Position numbers and translations under genes: made by a program. Under the pieces are notes generated by a model. The model was not told the DNA's origin and did not search any database. It saw only the letters and a list, made by a program, of their open reading frames with translations. This document shows, piece after piece, positions 29,861 through 38,735 of a DNA stretch of 64,000 bases; position 1 is the first letter of the stretch, and the number at the start of each line of letters is the position of its first letter. This stretch comes from Trujillonella endophytica (GTDB lineage Bacteria > Actinomycetota > Actinomycetes > Mycobacteriales > Geodermatophilaceae), in assembly GCF_019799905.1 (NCBI RefSeq), contig NZ_JABGCI010000010.1:62001-126000 (forward strand). Reading direction: 5' to 3'.

Positions 29861-31018
29861 ATGCGTCACTTCGACCACCTGACCGCCGCTGACGAGCAGG
29901 GCCTGTTCTCCGTGGCGCCGACGTCGTTCACGCGGGACGACGGCAACGCCGTGCTGGCCCAGTCCCTCGGCGCGACGCTGTACTGCCCCGCCACGCGTCC
30001 CGCGCTGGCCAAGGACATCCTCCGCCAGCGGGCGGTCGGGGTCATGAGCGTCGTCGTCTGCCTGGAGGACGCCGTGGCGGACGACGACGTCGAGGCCGCC
30101 GAGACGAACGCGATCGAGCAGCTGAGGGACCTCGCGGCGCTGGAGCCCGACGGTCCGCTGGTCTTCGTGCGGGTGCGGACGCCGGAGCAGGTCCTGGCCC
30201 TCGTCGAGGGGCTCGGCGACGCGCTCCCGGTGCTCACCGGGTTCGTGCTGCCGAAGTTCACCGCCCGGACCGGCCCGGCGTTCCTGGCCGCCGTCGACGC
30301 GGCCTCGCGGGCCTCCGGGTGCACGCTGCGCGTGATGCCCGTGCTGGAGTCGCCGGAGCTGGCCCACGCGGAGTCCCGCACCACCGCCCTGCTGCAGGTG
30401 CGGGACCTGCTCGCCGAGCACCGGGAGCAGGTGCTCGCCGTGCGGATCGGCGCGACCGACCTCTCCGGCGTCTACGGGCTGCGGCGCAGCCGCGAGGTCA
30501 CCGTCTACGACATCCGCGTCGTCGCCGACGTGATCGCCGACGTCGTCAACGTGTTCGGTCGCGCCGACGGCACCGGTCACGTCATCACCGGCCCCGTGTG
30601 GGAGTACTTCCCCAGCCCGGAGCGGATGTTCAAGCCGCAGCTGCGGGAGACGCCCTTCGACGAGCACCGGGAGCGGTCGCTGCGCGCCCGCCTGATCGCC
30701 CGCGACCTGGACGGTCTCATCCGCGAGGTCGTGCTCGACCGGGCGAACGGGCTGGTCGGCAAGACCGTCGTCCACCCCTCGCACGTGGCGGCGGTGCACG
30801 CGCTGTCGGTGGTCCCGTCCGAGGAGTACCAGGACGCGCTCGACGTGCTGGGCCGGACGTCCGGCGGCGTCGCGGCGTCGGTGTACCGGAACAAGATGAA
30901 CGAGTCGAGGCCGCACGCGGCGTGGGCGGCCCGGATCGTCGAGCGGGCGCGGGTCTTCGGCGTCGCCCACCCGGACACGTCGTTCGTCGACCTGCTCAGC
31001 GCCGGGCTGGCGGCGTGA
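29861..31018 (+). CDS. C-C-bond lyase of the Ter biosynthetic module (CitE/HpcH-like)
   Basis: A 385-aa TIM-barrel enzyme related to citrate lyase beta subunit and HpcH/HpaI aldolases. Visible features are ATRPALAKDILR, VVVCLEDAV near 63-72, FVRVRTPEQ near 104-112, FVLPKF near 130-135 and MPVLESPEL near 157-165. The segment LAVRIGATDLSGVYGLRR carries metal/substrate residues. The length (385) and the C-terminal extension (KTVVHPSHVAAVHAL, YRNKMNE) match the C-C-bond-lyase family tied to Ter loci rather than short CitE. Substrate is unknown. The ATG at 29861 gives MRHFDHLTAADE; an in-frame ATG at 29843 is possible. Its stop overlaps the next start (GTGA). Confidence 0.85.
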   Translation: MRHFDHLTAADEQGLFSVAPTSFTRDDGNAVLAQSLGATLYCPATRPALAKDILRQRAVGVMSVVVCLEDAVADDDVEAAETNAIEQLRDLAALEPDGPLVFVRVRTPEQVLALVEGLGDALPVLTGFVLPKFTARTGPAFLAAVDAASRASGCTLRVMPVLESPELAHAESRTTALLQVRDLLAEHREQVLAVRIGATDLSGVYGLRRSREVTVYDIRVVADVIADVVNVFGRADGTGHVITGPVWEYFPSPERMFKPQLRETPFDEHRERSLRARLIARDLDGLIREVVLDRANGLVGKTVVHPSHVAAVHALSVVPSEEYQDALDVLGRTSGGVAASVYRNKMNESRPHAAWAARIVERARVFGVAHPDTSFVDLLSAGLAA

Positions 31019-33600
31019 GGGACCCGCAGCCCGCAGGGGAGGGGTGGGGCGGCCGCTGGACGGCCGACCGGCTGGGCGTCGAGGTGGTGTCCGGGCAGGG
31101 GATCGGCGGCCTGGTCGCCGAGGACCTGGTGGGCATGGCCCTGCGCCGGAACCCGCGACGGGCCCACCTGCTGGTCAGCCGGGTCCTCGGCAAGCACGTC
31201 CCGGCCGACCCCCGGCTGGTCCTCGGTGCCGGCCGGCTGCTGGGTGCCCTGGTCGCCGACCGGCTGGCCGGCGTGGACAGCGGCATCGGTGACGACGGGG
31301 GGAAGCTGCTCGCGGCGGCCGTCACGGGCGCCGACCCCGCCGCCGCCTCCCGCCTGCTCGCCCTGTGCGACCAGCACCGCTCGGCCACCGACCGTGCCGA
31401 CGCGCTCGTGCTCGGCTACGCCGAGACCGCGACCGGTCTGGGCGCCGCCGTCGCCGACGCGCTGCTGGCCGACCACCTCTCCTCGACCAGGCGGTCCGTC
31501 CCGGGCGCCGTACCCCTCGGCGCGTTCGAGGAGAGCCACTCCCACGCGCCCAGCCACCTGCTGGTCCCCGAGGACCCGCGCCTGCTGACGGCGCCGCGGC
31601 CGCTGGTCCTCGTCGACGACGAGCTGTCGACGGGGAACACGGTGATGGACACGGTCCGGTCCGTGCAGGCGCTCGGACCGCGCGGGCACTACGTCGTCGC
31701 CACCCTGCTCGACCTGCGGTCGGCCGGGGACCGCACGCGGCTCGAGGCCCTCGCCCGCGAGCTCGGCGTCCGCATCGACGTCGTCGCGCTGGTCACCGGC
31801 GCGGTACGGCTCCCGGCGGACGTGCTGGCGCGCGGGCAGGAGCTGGTCGCCCGCCACGGGACGGAGCCCGGCGCGGGGGACGGCGCGGGGGACGGCGCGC
31901 CGCCGCCGGGCCGGGTCTCCCCGGCGCCGGCGGGGGCCCGGTGGCCCGACGGGGTGCGCGAGAGCGCCCGCCACGGGTCCACGGCCACCGACCGGGCGCC
32001 GTTCGACGCCGCCGTCGGCTCGGTGGCCCGCGGCCTGCTCCCGGGCCTGCCCACCCGCGCCGGAGCGCGGGTGCTGGTGCTCGGCACCGAGGAGCTGATG
32101 TACCTGCCCACGCGGATCGCCGCCGAGCTGGCCGACCTGCTCGAGGACTCCGGGGTGGAGGTGCTGGTGTCGACCACCACCCGCTCCCCGGTGCTGCCGG
32201 TCGACGCCCCGGGCTACGCGATCCGCACGGCACTGGCGTTCGACAGCTCCGACTCCCCGGTCGACGGGCCCGGGCCGCGGTACGCCTACAACGTCGCCGC
32301 GCCGGCAGGCGACGCCCCGTTCGACGCCGCGGTGCTCGTCGACGACGCCGGCGGCCCCGCGACGCAGCTGCGCGACCGCCTGGCTGCCGTCGTGGCCGGC
32401 CCGGTGACCGTCCTGACCGTGCCCTGCGTCCTGCCACGACCCGGCGCCCGGCCCGCCGCCCTGCCCGAGCCGCTGCGCGGGCCGGGGTTCGGCTCGTACG
32501 CGCCGGACGAGGTCGGCTGGCTGCTCACCGACCTGTCCGACGTGCCGCTCGAGGCGCCGATCGAGGAGCGCGAGGAGGCCGTGCAGTCCGGCGCGGCGCA
32601 CTACGCCGCGTCGCTGCCGGTGGAGTACCAGCCGAGCCGGGAGTACCAGGAGCTGTTCGCGCACGCCCTGGGGGCCGGCGCGGACGCCCTGGCGCACGCC
32701 GTCGGCCTGGTCACCGAGCTCGTCCTCGCCGAGCGGGAGCGGCCGCCGGTGCTGGTGTCCCTGGCCCGGGCCGGCACGCCGATCGGGATCCTCATGCGCC
32801 GCTGGGCGGCGGCCGAGCACGGGCTCGACCTGCCGCACCTGGCGGTCTCGATCGTCCGCGGCCGCGGCATCGACCAGGTCGCCCTGGCCTGGCTGGCCGC
32901 CCACCACGACCCCGCCTCGGTGCTCTTCGTCGACGGCTGGACGGGAAAGGGCGCCATCACCCGCGAGCTGTCGGCAGCGGTCTCCGAGGCCAACGCGGCC
33001 CTCGGCCTGGCACCCGGCGCCGGCTTCCCCGACGACCTCGCGGTGCTCGCCGACCCCGGGCGGTGCGTGCGGCTGTACGGCACGCGGGACGACGTCCTCA
33101 TCCCGTCGGCGTGCCTGAACTCCACGGTCTCCGGGCTCGTGTCGCGCACCGTCCTCAACGACCGGCTGATCGGCCCCGGGCAGTTCCACGGCGCGAAGTT
33201 CTACGGCGGCCTCGCCGCGGACGACGTCTCCGCCACGTTCCTGGACGCCGTGAGCGACCGGTTCGCCGCCGTCCGCGGGCGGGTGGCCGCCGACCTGCCC
33301 GCCCTGCGCGCGGCCGACCGCACCCCGGACTGGGCGGGCTGGCGCACGGTGGAGCGCCTGGCCGAGGAGTACGACGTCGGCGCGGTCAACCTCGTCAAGC
33401 CCGGGGTGGGGGAGACCACGCGGGTGCTGCTGCGACGCGTGCCCTGGCGGGTGCTGGTCCGCCGCGACGCCGTCCCCGCGCTGGGCCACGTGCTGCTGCT
33501 CGCCGAGCAGCGGGGCGTGGAGGTGGAGGTCGTCGACGACCTGACCTACTCGTGCGTCGGCATCATCCGGCCCGGCTTCACCCGCGGGGGTGCGGCGTGA
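31015..33600 (+). CDS. Four-domain fusion: PRTase_2-TRSP-StiP(PRTase_1)-PELOTA
   Basis: An 861-aa protein joining two phosphoribosyltransferase-type modules of the Ter biosynthetic system. Residues ~20-260 form a PRTase with the PRPP loop LVLVDDELSTGNT (about 197-209). Residues ~320-480 form the TRSP domain, whose name-giving Thr-Arg-Ser-Pro is at 389-392 (STTTRSPVLPV). Residues ~500-780 form the StiP/PRTase_1 part, with LVSLARAGTPIGILMRR and a second PRPP-like loop VLFVDGWTGKGAITREL (about 636-652). Residues ~790-855 form a PELOTA RNA-binding-like domain (VNLVKPGVGETTRVLLRR). These pairs are often separate genes. The GTG at 31015 and the stop both overlap neighbours as GTGA. The reaction may link a ribosyl phosphate to a small molecule, perhaps a nucleoside-like metabolite (inference). 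Confidence 0.85.
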   Translation: MRDPQPAGEGWGGRWTADRLGVEVVSGQGIGGLVAEDLVGMALRRNPRRAHLLVSRVLGKHVPADPRLVLGAGRLLGALVADRLAGVDSGIGDDGGKLLAAAVTGADPAAASRLLALCDQHRSATDRADALVLGYAETATGLGAAVADALLADHLSSTRRSVPGAVPLGAFEESHSHAPSHLLVPEDPRLLTAPRPLVLVDDELSTGNTVMDTVRSVQALGPRGHYVVATLLDLRSAGDRTRLEALARELGVRIDVVALVTGAVRLPADVLARGQELVARHGTEPGAGDGAGDGAPPPGRVSPAPAGARWPDGVRESARHGSTATDRAPFDAAVGSVARGLLPGLPTRAGARVLVLGTEELMYLPTRIAAELADLLEDSGVEVLVSTTTRSPVLPVDAPGYAIRTALAFDSSDSPVDGPGPRYAYNVAAPAGDAPFDAAVLVDDAGGPATQLRDRLAAVVAGPVTVLTVPCVLPRPGARPAALPEPLRGPGFGSYAPDEVGWLLTDLSDVPLEAPIEEREEAVQSGAAHYAASLPVEYQPSREYQELFAHALGAGADALAHAVGLVTELVLAERERPPVLVSLARAGTPIGILMRRWAAAEHGLDLPHLAVSIVRGRGIDQVALAWLAAHHDPASVLFVDGWTGKGAITRELSAAVSEANAALGLAPGAGFPDDLAVLADPGRCVRLYGTRDDVLIPSACLNSTVSGLVSRTVLNDRLIGPGQFHGAKFYGGLAADDVSATFLDAVSDRFAAVRGRVAADLPALRAADRTPDWAGWRTVERLAEEYDVGAVNLVKPGVGETTRVLLRRVPWRVLVRRDAVPALGHVLLLAEQRGVEVEVVDDLTYSCVGIIRPGFTRGGAA

Positions 33601-34454
33601 CGGTCCTGGTGGCCACCGACCTGGACCGCACGCTGATCTACTCGGCGGCCGCCGCCGGGCGCCCTCCCGGGGAGCTGGTCGCGGTCGAGCACCTCGACGG
33701 GCGGGCGATCAGCTACATGACGGCAGCGGGGCTGCAGCTGCTCGCCGAGCTCGCGGCCCGGCACGTCGTCGTCCCCGTGACGACCCGGACCCCCGAGCAG
33801 CTGGCCCGTGTGCGGCTGCCGGGTGCGCCCCCGCGGTACGCCGTCGCCGCCAACGGCGGCGCGATCCTCGTGGACGGGACGCCCGACGCGGACTGGGCCG
33901 AGCGGGTGCGCGCCGTCGTCGCCGCGGCGGCGCCGGTCGAGGAGGCCTTCGCGGTGCTGGAGGCGGCGTGCCATCCCGGCACGGCCAAGCCGTCCCGGAC
34001 CGCCGCGGGGCTCTTCTGCTACCGGGTCGTCGACCGCGCGCTGCTCCCGCCGGAGGCGCTGCCGGGCCTCGCCGCCTGGGCCGGCCCGGCCGGCTGGGTG
34101 GTCAGCCTCCAGGGCCGCAAGCTCTACGTCGTGCCGCGGGAGCTGACGAAGTCGGCCGCCGTGGCGGAGGTCGCCTCCCGGGCCGGCACGACGACGACGC
34201 TGGCCGCCGGGGACTCGCTGCTCGACATCGACCTCCTCGCCGCGGCCGATCTCGGGGTCCGCCCGGGGCACGGCGAGATCCACGACTCCGGCTGGGCCGC
34301 TCCGCACGTCAGCGCGCTGACCTCGGCCGGGATCGCCGCGGGCGAGGAGATCCTCCGCTGGTTCGCCGCGCGGGCGGCCGAGGCCGGAGCGGGCCCGCCG
34401 TCCGCGGCCGGCCGCATCGTGCTGCCGACGAGCGGGTTCCGGCCCGTGCCCTGA
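33597..34454 (+). CDS. HAD-superfamily phosphatase of the Ter module
   Basis: A 285-aa HAD hydrolase. Motif I is VATDLDRTLIY (nucleophile Asp8, Asp10). Motif II Thr lies in VPVTTRTPEQ, motif III Lys is near ELTKSAAV, and motif IV is AAGDSLLDIDLL. A cap domain lies between motifs II and III, as in Cof/SPP-like phosphatases. The GTG at 33597 overlaps the PRTase stop (GTGA), so the lyase, PRTase and HAD genes are coupled in a row. It probably dephosphorylates the product or an intermediate of that pathway. No ATP-grasp gene, which often accompanies this module, is seen within the window. Confidence 0.88.
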   Translation: MTVLVATDLDRTLIYSAAAAGRPPGELVAVEHLDGRAISYMTAAGLQLLAELAARHVVVPVTTRTPEQLARVRLPGAPPRYAVAANGGAILVDGTPDADWAERVRAVVAAAAPVEEAFAVLEAACHPGTAKPSRTAAGLFCYRVVDRALLPPEALPGLAAWAGPAGWVVSLQGRKLYVVPRELTKSAAVAEVASRAGTTTTLAAGDSLLDIDLLAAADLGVRPGHGEIHDSGWAAPHVSALTSAGIAAGEEILRWFAARAAEAGAGPPSAAGRIVLPTSGFRPVP

Positions 34455-34517
34455 GACTCGGAGGGCAGCTCCAGACCGCGGGGCCGCACGGGGGTCCGGA
34501 CGCGGGAGCACGCAGGG

Positions 34518-35270
34518 ATGACCGAGGGGCTCTACGGGAGCAGCACGGCGCAGAACCTGCCGCGGGTGGCGGTCGCCGAGGGGGTGGGGACCTACTTCCT
34601 GGTGCTGACCGGCACCGCCGTCGCCGTGGCGGCGACGCTGGGGCTGACGATCGCCGGTGGCGTGGCGGACTCGCTGGCGGTGGGTCTGGCGTTCGGCCTG
34701 ACGCTCGTCGCGCTGGTCAACAGCCTGGGCCACATCTCGGGCTGCCACCTGAACCCGGCCGTGACACTGGGGCTCGCCGTCTCCGGCGCCTTCCCGTGGC
34801 GGTACGTCCCGGCGTACCTGGGCGCTCAGCTCGCCGGCGCGGTGCTGGCGAGCCTCACGGTGTGGGCGACCTACGGACAGGCCGCCCGGGACGACGCGTC
34901 CCTGGCCGCGACACTGCCCGCCAGTGGGGTCAGCCCGGTCACGGTCCTGGTGGTCGAGGCCCTGGTGACCTTCTTCCTCGTCCTCACCATCGTGTCGGTC
35001 GCCACCGACTCCCGGGTGCCCAAGGCGGCGGCCGGGCTGACCGTCGGCTTCACCCTCGCGGTGTGCGTGCTGCTGGCCGGGCCGCTGACCGGAGGGGCGG
35101 TCAACCCGGCGCGGGCGCTGGGGCCGATGATCGTGTCCGGGCGCTTCGACAGCGTCTGGGCCTACGTGATCGGGCCGGTTCTCGGCGGCGTCCTCGCGGC
35201 CCTGCTCTACGCCCGCTTCCTGCAACCGGCGCAGGAGCCCGGCGAAGCGGTGACCGCCGACGAGGCCTGA
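34518..35270 (+). CDS. MIP family channel, aquaporin-like
   Basis: A 250-aa membrane channel with six predicted helices and two half-helices. Both NPA boxes are intact: HLNPAVTLG near 76-84 and AVNPARALG near 194-202. The arginine after the second NPA (ar/R filter) is present. Size and the absence of the glycerol-facilitator Asp after the second NPA point to a water channel (AqpZ-like) rather than GlpF. The ATG at 34518 has only a weak GCAGGG upstream. It follows the HAD gene after 63 nt and may be read from the same transcript, but a functional link with the Ter module is not shown. Confidence 0.92.
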   Translation: MTEGLYGSSTAQNLPRVAVAEGVGTYFLVLTGTAVAVAATLGLTIAGGVADSLAVGLAFGLTLVALVNSLGHISGCHLNPAVTLGLAVSGAFPWRYVPAYLGAQLAGAVLASLTVWATYGQAARDDASLAATLPASGVSPVTVLVVEALVTFFLVLTIVSVATDSRVPKAAAGLTVGFTLAVCVLLAGPLTGGAVNPARALGPMIVSGRFDSVWAYVIGPVLGGVLAALLYARFLQPAQEPGEAVTADEA

Positions 35271-35301
35271 CCGGCACGGGGGCGGGCGGGCGCGCCTCGG
35301 C

Positions 35302-35307
35302 TAGCGT
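35302..35307 (+). promoter_or_regulatory. Leaderless -10 for the S9-like gene
   Basis: TAGCGT ends 8 nt before the GTG at 35316. No Shine-Dalgarno is visible. Confidence 0.55.
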
Positions 35308-35315
35308 CGGCGCCC

Positions 35316-37076
35316 GTGCGCCCCGACGACCTCGCTCTGCTGCGGACGCCGGGCACGCCGGCCGTCGCGCCGGACGGGCGCATCGCCGTCGTCGCCGTCA
35401 CCCGTGCCGACCCGGCCGGGAACCGGTACCGCAGCCAGCTGTGGGCGGTGCCCACCGACGCCTCCGCGCCGGCCCGCCCACTCACCACCGGCGGCCGGGA
35501 CACCGACCCCGCGTTCTCGCCCGACGGGCGCTGGCTGGCCTACCTCGGCACGGCGGACGACGGGCCGCCCCAGGTCCACGTGCTGCCCACGGCGGGCGGC
35601 GCGCCGCGCCGGCTCACCGACCTGCCCGCCGGGGCCGGGGCGCCGGCGTGGTCGCCGGACTCGCGGCGGCTGGCCTGGACCGCGCCCACCGGGCCCGTTG
35701 CCGACCCCGACGCCCCGCGGCTGATCACCTCGCTGCGGTCCGGGCAGGACGGCGCGGGCGACCGGCCCGGCCAGGTGCACGTCCTCGACCTGCCCGACGA
35801 CGTCGCCGAGGACGGGGCGCCCGTGCCGGAGCCGGTGGTCGTCACCGGGGGGGACGCCGACTGCGGCGACGTCTGCTGGCGCCCGGACGGCGGGGAGCTG
35901 GCCTTCGTCTCCGCCCGCCACGCCACCGCCGACCGGGACCTGCGCACCGACGTGTTCGCCGTGCGCCCGGACGGGTCCGGCCTGCGGCGGGTGACCACCA
36001 CCCGCGGGCTGTGCAGCCGCCCGGCCTGGTCGCCGGACGGCGCGGGCCTCTACGTCACGGCCGTGCCCGACCTCGGCCCCGACGGGGTGGACGCCGCCGG
36101 CCGCGCGCACACGCTGTGCCGGGTCCCGGCCGGCGGCGGCGACCTGGAGCCGCTGCTGGACCCGGCGGCCGACACCCGCGGCGACGCGACACCGGGGACC
36201 GCCGTCACCGAGCGCGGCGTCCTGTTCGGCGTCCGGCGGCGCGGCGCGGTCGAGCTGCTGCGGGTCCCGCTCGGGGGCGGGACGCCGGAGGTGCTGGTCG
36301 ACGGGCCGTTCACCGTGCACGGCGTGGGCGCCGGCGGCGGGGTCGTCGTCGCCACGGTCGGGCACGACGCCTCCGCGGGGGAGCTGATCGCCATCACGCC
36401 GGGCCGCCGGCGCCTGCTCACCGCGTTCGGGCGCGCCCTCGCCGGCACGGGGCGGGTGCACCGGATGCGGGAGCGGACCGCGGGAGCGCCCGACGGCCCC
36501 CCGGTGCACGGCTGGGTGGCCCTGCCCGGGGGCCCCGGCCCGCACCCGGTGCTGCTCCGCCTCGACGGCGACGGCTGGCTGCTCCACTACGACGTGCAGG
36601 TGGCGGTCACCGCGGGCCACGCGGTCGTGCAGTGCCCCCCGCGGGGCGACGGCGACGTCCTCGCGTTCCTCGACGCCGCCCTCGCCGACGCGGACCTCGG
36701 GCTCGACCCCGCGCGGGTGGGCGTCGTGGGCGGTGGTCCCCGGGGCGGCCGCCTCGGCGCGCTGCTCCTCGGCCGCACCGGCCGCTTCGCCGCCGCCGTC
36801 GTCGAGCGGGCGCTTCCCGGGCCGGACGGCTGGGCCGGGACGGCGGACGCGATCACCACGCCCACGCTGGTCGTCTGCGCCGAGGAGGACCCGCGCTGCC
36901 CGGCCGAGCACGGCCGGCAGCTGTTCGTCGCGCTCAAGCGCCGCGGCGTCCCGGCCGAGCTGCTGGTCTTCCCCGGGGAGGGGCGCGAGCTGCCGCGCTC
37001 CGGTCGGCCGCGGTCCCGGATCGCCCGCCAGGAGCACCTGCTGCGCTGGTGGCAGCGCTGGCTGGCGCCGACCTGA
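35316..37076 (+). CDS. S9 (prolyl-oligopeptidase) family protein lacking catalytic Ser and His
   Basis: A 586-aa cytosolic protein with an N-terminal beta-propeller (about 1-370). The blades carry PAFSPDGRWLAYLG, WSPDSRRLAW and WSPDGAGLYV. A C-terminal alpha/beta-hydrolase domain follows. In active S9 enzymes the nucleophile elbow reads GGSYGG or GWSYGG; here it is GGGPRGG (472-478), so the serine is gone. The acid region CAEEDPRCP (Asp525) remains. The histidine position reads PGEGREL, with Arg557 instead of His. Two of three triad residues are missing, so a peptidase reaction by the usual mechanism is unlikely. It may act as a binding or scaffold protein. The frame is intact, so it does not look like a decaying gene. 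Confidence 0.85.
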   Translation: MRPDDLALLRTPGTPAVAPDGRIAVVAVTRADPAGNRYRSQLWAVPTDASAPARPLTTGGRDTDPAFSPDGRWLAYLGTADDGPPQVHVLPTAGGAPRRLTDLPAGAGAPAWSPDSRRLAWTAPTGPVADPDAPRLITSLRSGQDGAGDRPGQVHVLDLPDDVAEDGAPVPEPVVVTGGDADCGDVCWRPDGGELAFVSARHATADRDLRTDVFAVRPDGSGLRRVTTTRGLCSRPAWSPDGAGLYVTAVPDLGPDGVDAAGRAHTLCRVPAGGGDLEPLLDPAADTRGDATPGTAVTERGVLFGVRRRGAVELLRVPLGGGTPEVLVDGPFTVHGVGAGGGVVVATVGHDASAGELIAITPGRRRLLTAFGRALAGTGRVHRMRERTAGAPDGPPVHGWVALPGGPGPHPVLLRLDGDGWLLHYDVQVAVTAGHAVVQCPPRGDGDVLAFLDAALADADLGLDPARVGVVGGGPRGGRLGALLLGRTGRFAAAVVERALPGPDGWAGTADAITTPTLVVCAEEDPRCPAEHGRQLFVALKRRGVPAELLVFPGEGRELPRSGRPRSRIARQEHLLRWWQRWLAPT

Positions 37077-37108
37077 CCGTCGGGGCGCGGTGCGACCGCC
37101 GTGCCCAC

Positions 37109-37114
37109 TAGCGT
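37109..37114 (+). promoter_or_regulatory. Leaderless -10 for the 95-aa gene
   Basis: TAGCGT ends 6 nt before the ATG at 37121. No ribosome site is seen. Confidence 0.5.
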
Positions 37115-37120
37115 TCGGGC

Positions 37121-37408
37121 ATGGCGCTCATCTACCCCGTCCAGGCCGACGCTCCCGAGCCGGAGGACGGCACCGAGCCCGACTTCGCCGAACTCGCCGC
37201 CGACCTCTCCGACACCTGGCTGGTCGAGGTCGCCGTCGAGGAGGACGGCGACGACGCCTGCTTCGGCCCGCTGACCGCCCGCGCCGCGTGGGACCTGGCG
37301 GTCGGGGTGGACGAGCGCCGGCCGGACCTGATGGTCTCCGTCGTGCCGCTGCACGTGGCCTGCACCGCCGACGAGCTGGTGGCGATGTTCGACGAGGAGG
37401 CCGGCTGA
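37121..37408 (+). CDS. Small acidic hypothetical protein
   Basis: A 95-aa protein that I do not recognise. It is strongly acidic (Glu/Asp-rich first half) with a beta-like core (WLVEVAVEEDGDDACFG) and a C-terminal helix (TADELVAMFDEE). There is no signal peptide or membrane helix. The leaderless promoter pattern just upstream and the codon use in line with its neighbours support a real gene. It lies between the S9-like gene and the AIM24 trio, each of which has its own promoter. Confidence 0.6.
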   Translation: MALIYPVQADAPEPEDGTEPDFAELAADLSDTWLVEVAVEEDGDDACFGPLTARAAWDLAVGVDERRPDLMVSVVPLHVACTADELVAMFDEEAG

Positions 37409-37447
37409 CCGGGGTCCCGGGGGGTGGCGGCCGCCGGGGGCGCCCGT

Positions 37448-37453
37448 TAGGTT
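37448..37453 (+). promoter_or_regulatory. Leaderless -10 for the AIM24 trio
   Basis: TAGGTT ends 8 nt before the GTG at 37462. Confidence 0.5.
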
Positions 37454-37461
37454 GACCCGCC

Positions 37462-38079
37462 GTGGCCCGGCTCATCGCGGACAAGCGGACGTTGCGGGCG
37501 GAGCTCGCCGGGGAGCGCATCCGGGCGGCGAGCGGGTCGATGGTCGCCGTGGAGGGCGACGTCGAGTTCAAGAACTCCGGGATGGGCGGCGGCGGCGGGA
37601 TGCGCGCGGCGCTCAAGCGCGCCGTCGCCGGGGAGAGCATCTCGCTGATGGACTGCATCGGATCCGGCCGGGTCCACCTGGCCAAGGACGCCCTCGACGT
37701 GATGGTGGTCGACCTGGCGGGCGACACGCTGACCGCCGAGAGCGAGCACATCCTGGCGCACACCGACGGGCTCCGCCTCGACGTCCAGTTCAGCGGCCTG
37801 CGCGGGATGACCAGCGGGCAGGGGCTGGCGACGACGACCGTCTCCGGGCACGGGCAGGTCGCCCTGGTCTCCGACGGCCCGGTGATGGCGCTCGAGGTGG
37901 CTCCCGGCAGCGACCTGGTGGTCGACCCCGACGCCTACGTCGGCTCCGGCGGGGCGCTGAGCATGTCCCTGGTCTCCGGCGTCTCCTGGAAGGCGCTGGT
38001 CGGCGAGGGCACGGGTGAGCCCTTCTCCCTGCGTTTCACCGGGCACGGCCTGGTCCTCGTCCAGTCCGCGGAGCGCTGA
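37462..38079 (+). CDS. AIM24 family protein, copy 1
   Basis: A 205-aa protein of the AIM24 (TRAP-like beta-barrel) family. Landmarks are GSMVAVEGDVEFKN near 26-39, a Gly run GGGGGMRAALKRAVAGES near 42-59, and the late GEPFSLRFTGHGLVLVQ block. The family has a double beta-sandwich fold; bacterial roles are unknown, and one eukaryotic member acts at the mitochondrial inner membrane. The GTG at 37462 is leaderless. The next AIM24 gene starts 3 nt after the stop, so the trio is one operon. The three copies differ in size and N-terminus and are probably subunits of one complex (inference). Confidence 0.88.
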   Translation: MARLIADKRTLRAELAGERIRAASGSMVAVEGDVEFKNSGMGGGGGMRAALKRAVAGESISLMDCIGSGRVHLAKDALDVMVVDLAGDTLTAESEHILAHTDGLRLDVQFSGLRGMTSGQGLATTTVSGHGQVALVSDGPVMALEVAPGSDLVVDPDAYVGSGGALSMSLVSGVSWKALVGEGTGEPFSLRFTGHGLVLVQSAER

Positions 38080-38082
38080 GCG

Positions 38083-38727
38083 GTGTCCCTGGAGACGGTC
38101 AACAGCAAGGTCGTGCGGGCGCGGGTGGGCCCCTCCGATCCGGTGCTCGCCCGGCGCGGGGCGATGCTCGGCTACAGCGGCCAGGTGACCTTCCGGCCGG
38201 TGCACGGCCAGGGACACGGCGTGGGCGGCTTCGTCGGCGCCGCGATGTCGGGGGAGTCGAACCCCATGATGGCCACCGAGGGCACGGGCGACGTCCTCTA
38301 CGGCTACCGCGGCCTCCACGCGACGATCGTGCAGCTGGACGGCACCGCGCCGCTGGTCTGCGAGGCCGACCGGCTGCTCGCCCACGACGCCGCACTGCAG
38401 ACCAGCGTGCAGTTCCTCGGCTCGGGCGGGGTCCGCTCGGCGGTCCGCGGGGCGTTCACCGGTCAGGGCCTGTTCACCACCAACGTGCACGGGCGTGGCG
38501 CGGTCGCGCTCCTCTCCCACGGCGGGGCGTTCCCGCTGCAACTCTCCGGCGGGACCGTCGGTGTCGACCCCCAGGCATACGTCGGCCACATCGGTCAGCT
38601 GTCGGTCGACCTCGCGGCGCGGGTCGGCCTCCGGGACGCCGTCGGCCGGGGCTCCGGGGAGGCGATCCAGCTGAGGATCACCGGGCACGGGACCGTCTAC
38701 GTGCAGGCCAGCGAGAAGAAGTTCTGA
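38083..38727 (+). CDS. AIM24 family protein, copy 2
   Basis: A 214-aa AIM24 protein, 3 nt after copy 1. It has MLGYSGQVTFRPV near 27-39 and GVGGFVGAAMSGESNPMM near 46-63, the Gly-rich loop with the family Gly-Glu. Late come SGEAIQLRITGHGTVYVQ and a short EKKF tail. It is closer to the canonical family pattern than copy 1. The GTG at 38083 gives VSLETVNSKV. Strong retention of the family glycines suggests a structural rather than catalytic role. Confidence 0.88.
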   Translation: MSLETVNSKVVRARVGPSDPVLARRGAMLGYSGQVTFRPVHGQGHGVGGFVGAAMSGESNPMMATEGTGDVLYGYRGLHATIVQLDGTAPLVCEADRLLAHDAALQTSVQFLGSGGVRSAVRGAFTGQGLFTTNVHGRGAVALLSHGGAFPLQLSGGTVGVDPQAYVGHIGQLSVDLAARVGLRDAVGRGSGEAIQLRITGHGTVYVQASEKKF

Positions 38728-38735
38728 GGACCGAC

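Noticed and set aside
30577..33489. Minus-strand open frame of about 970 codons opposite the PRTase fusion
   Set aside because: The plus-strand protein has clear domains and GTGA coupling; the antisense product is compositional noise.
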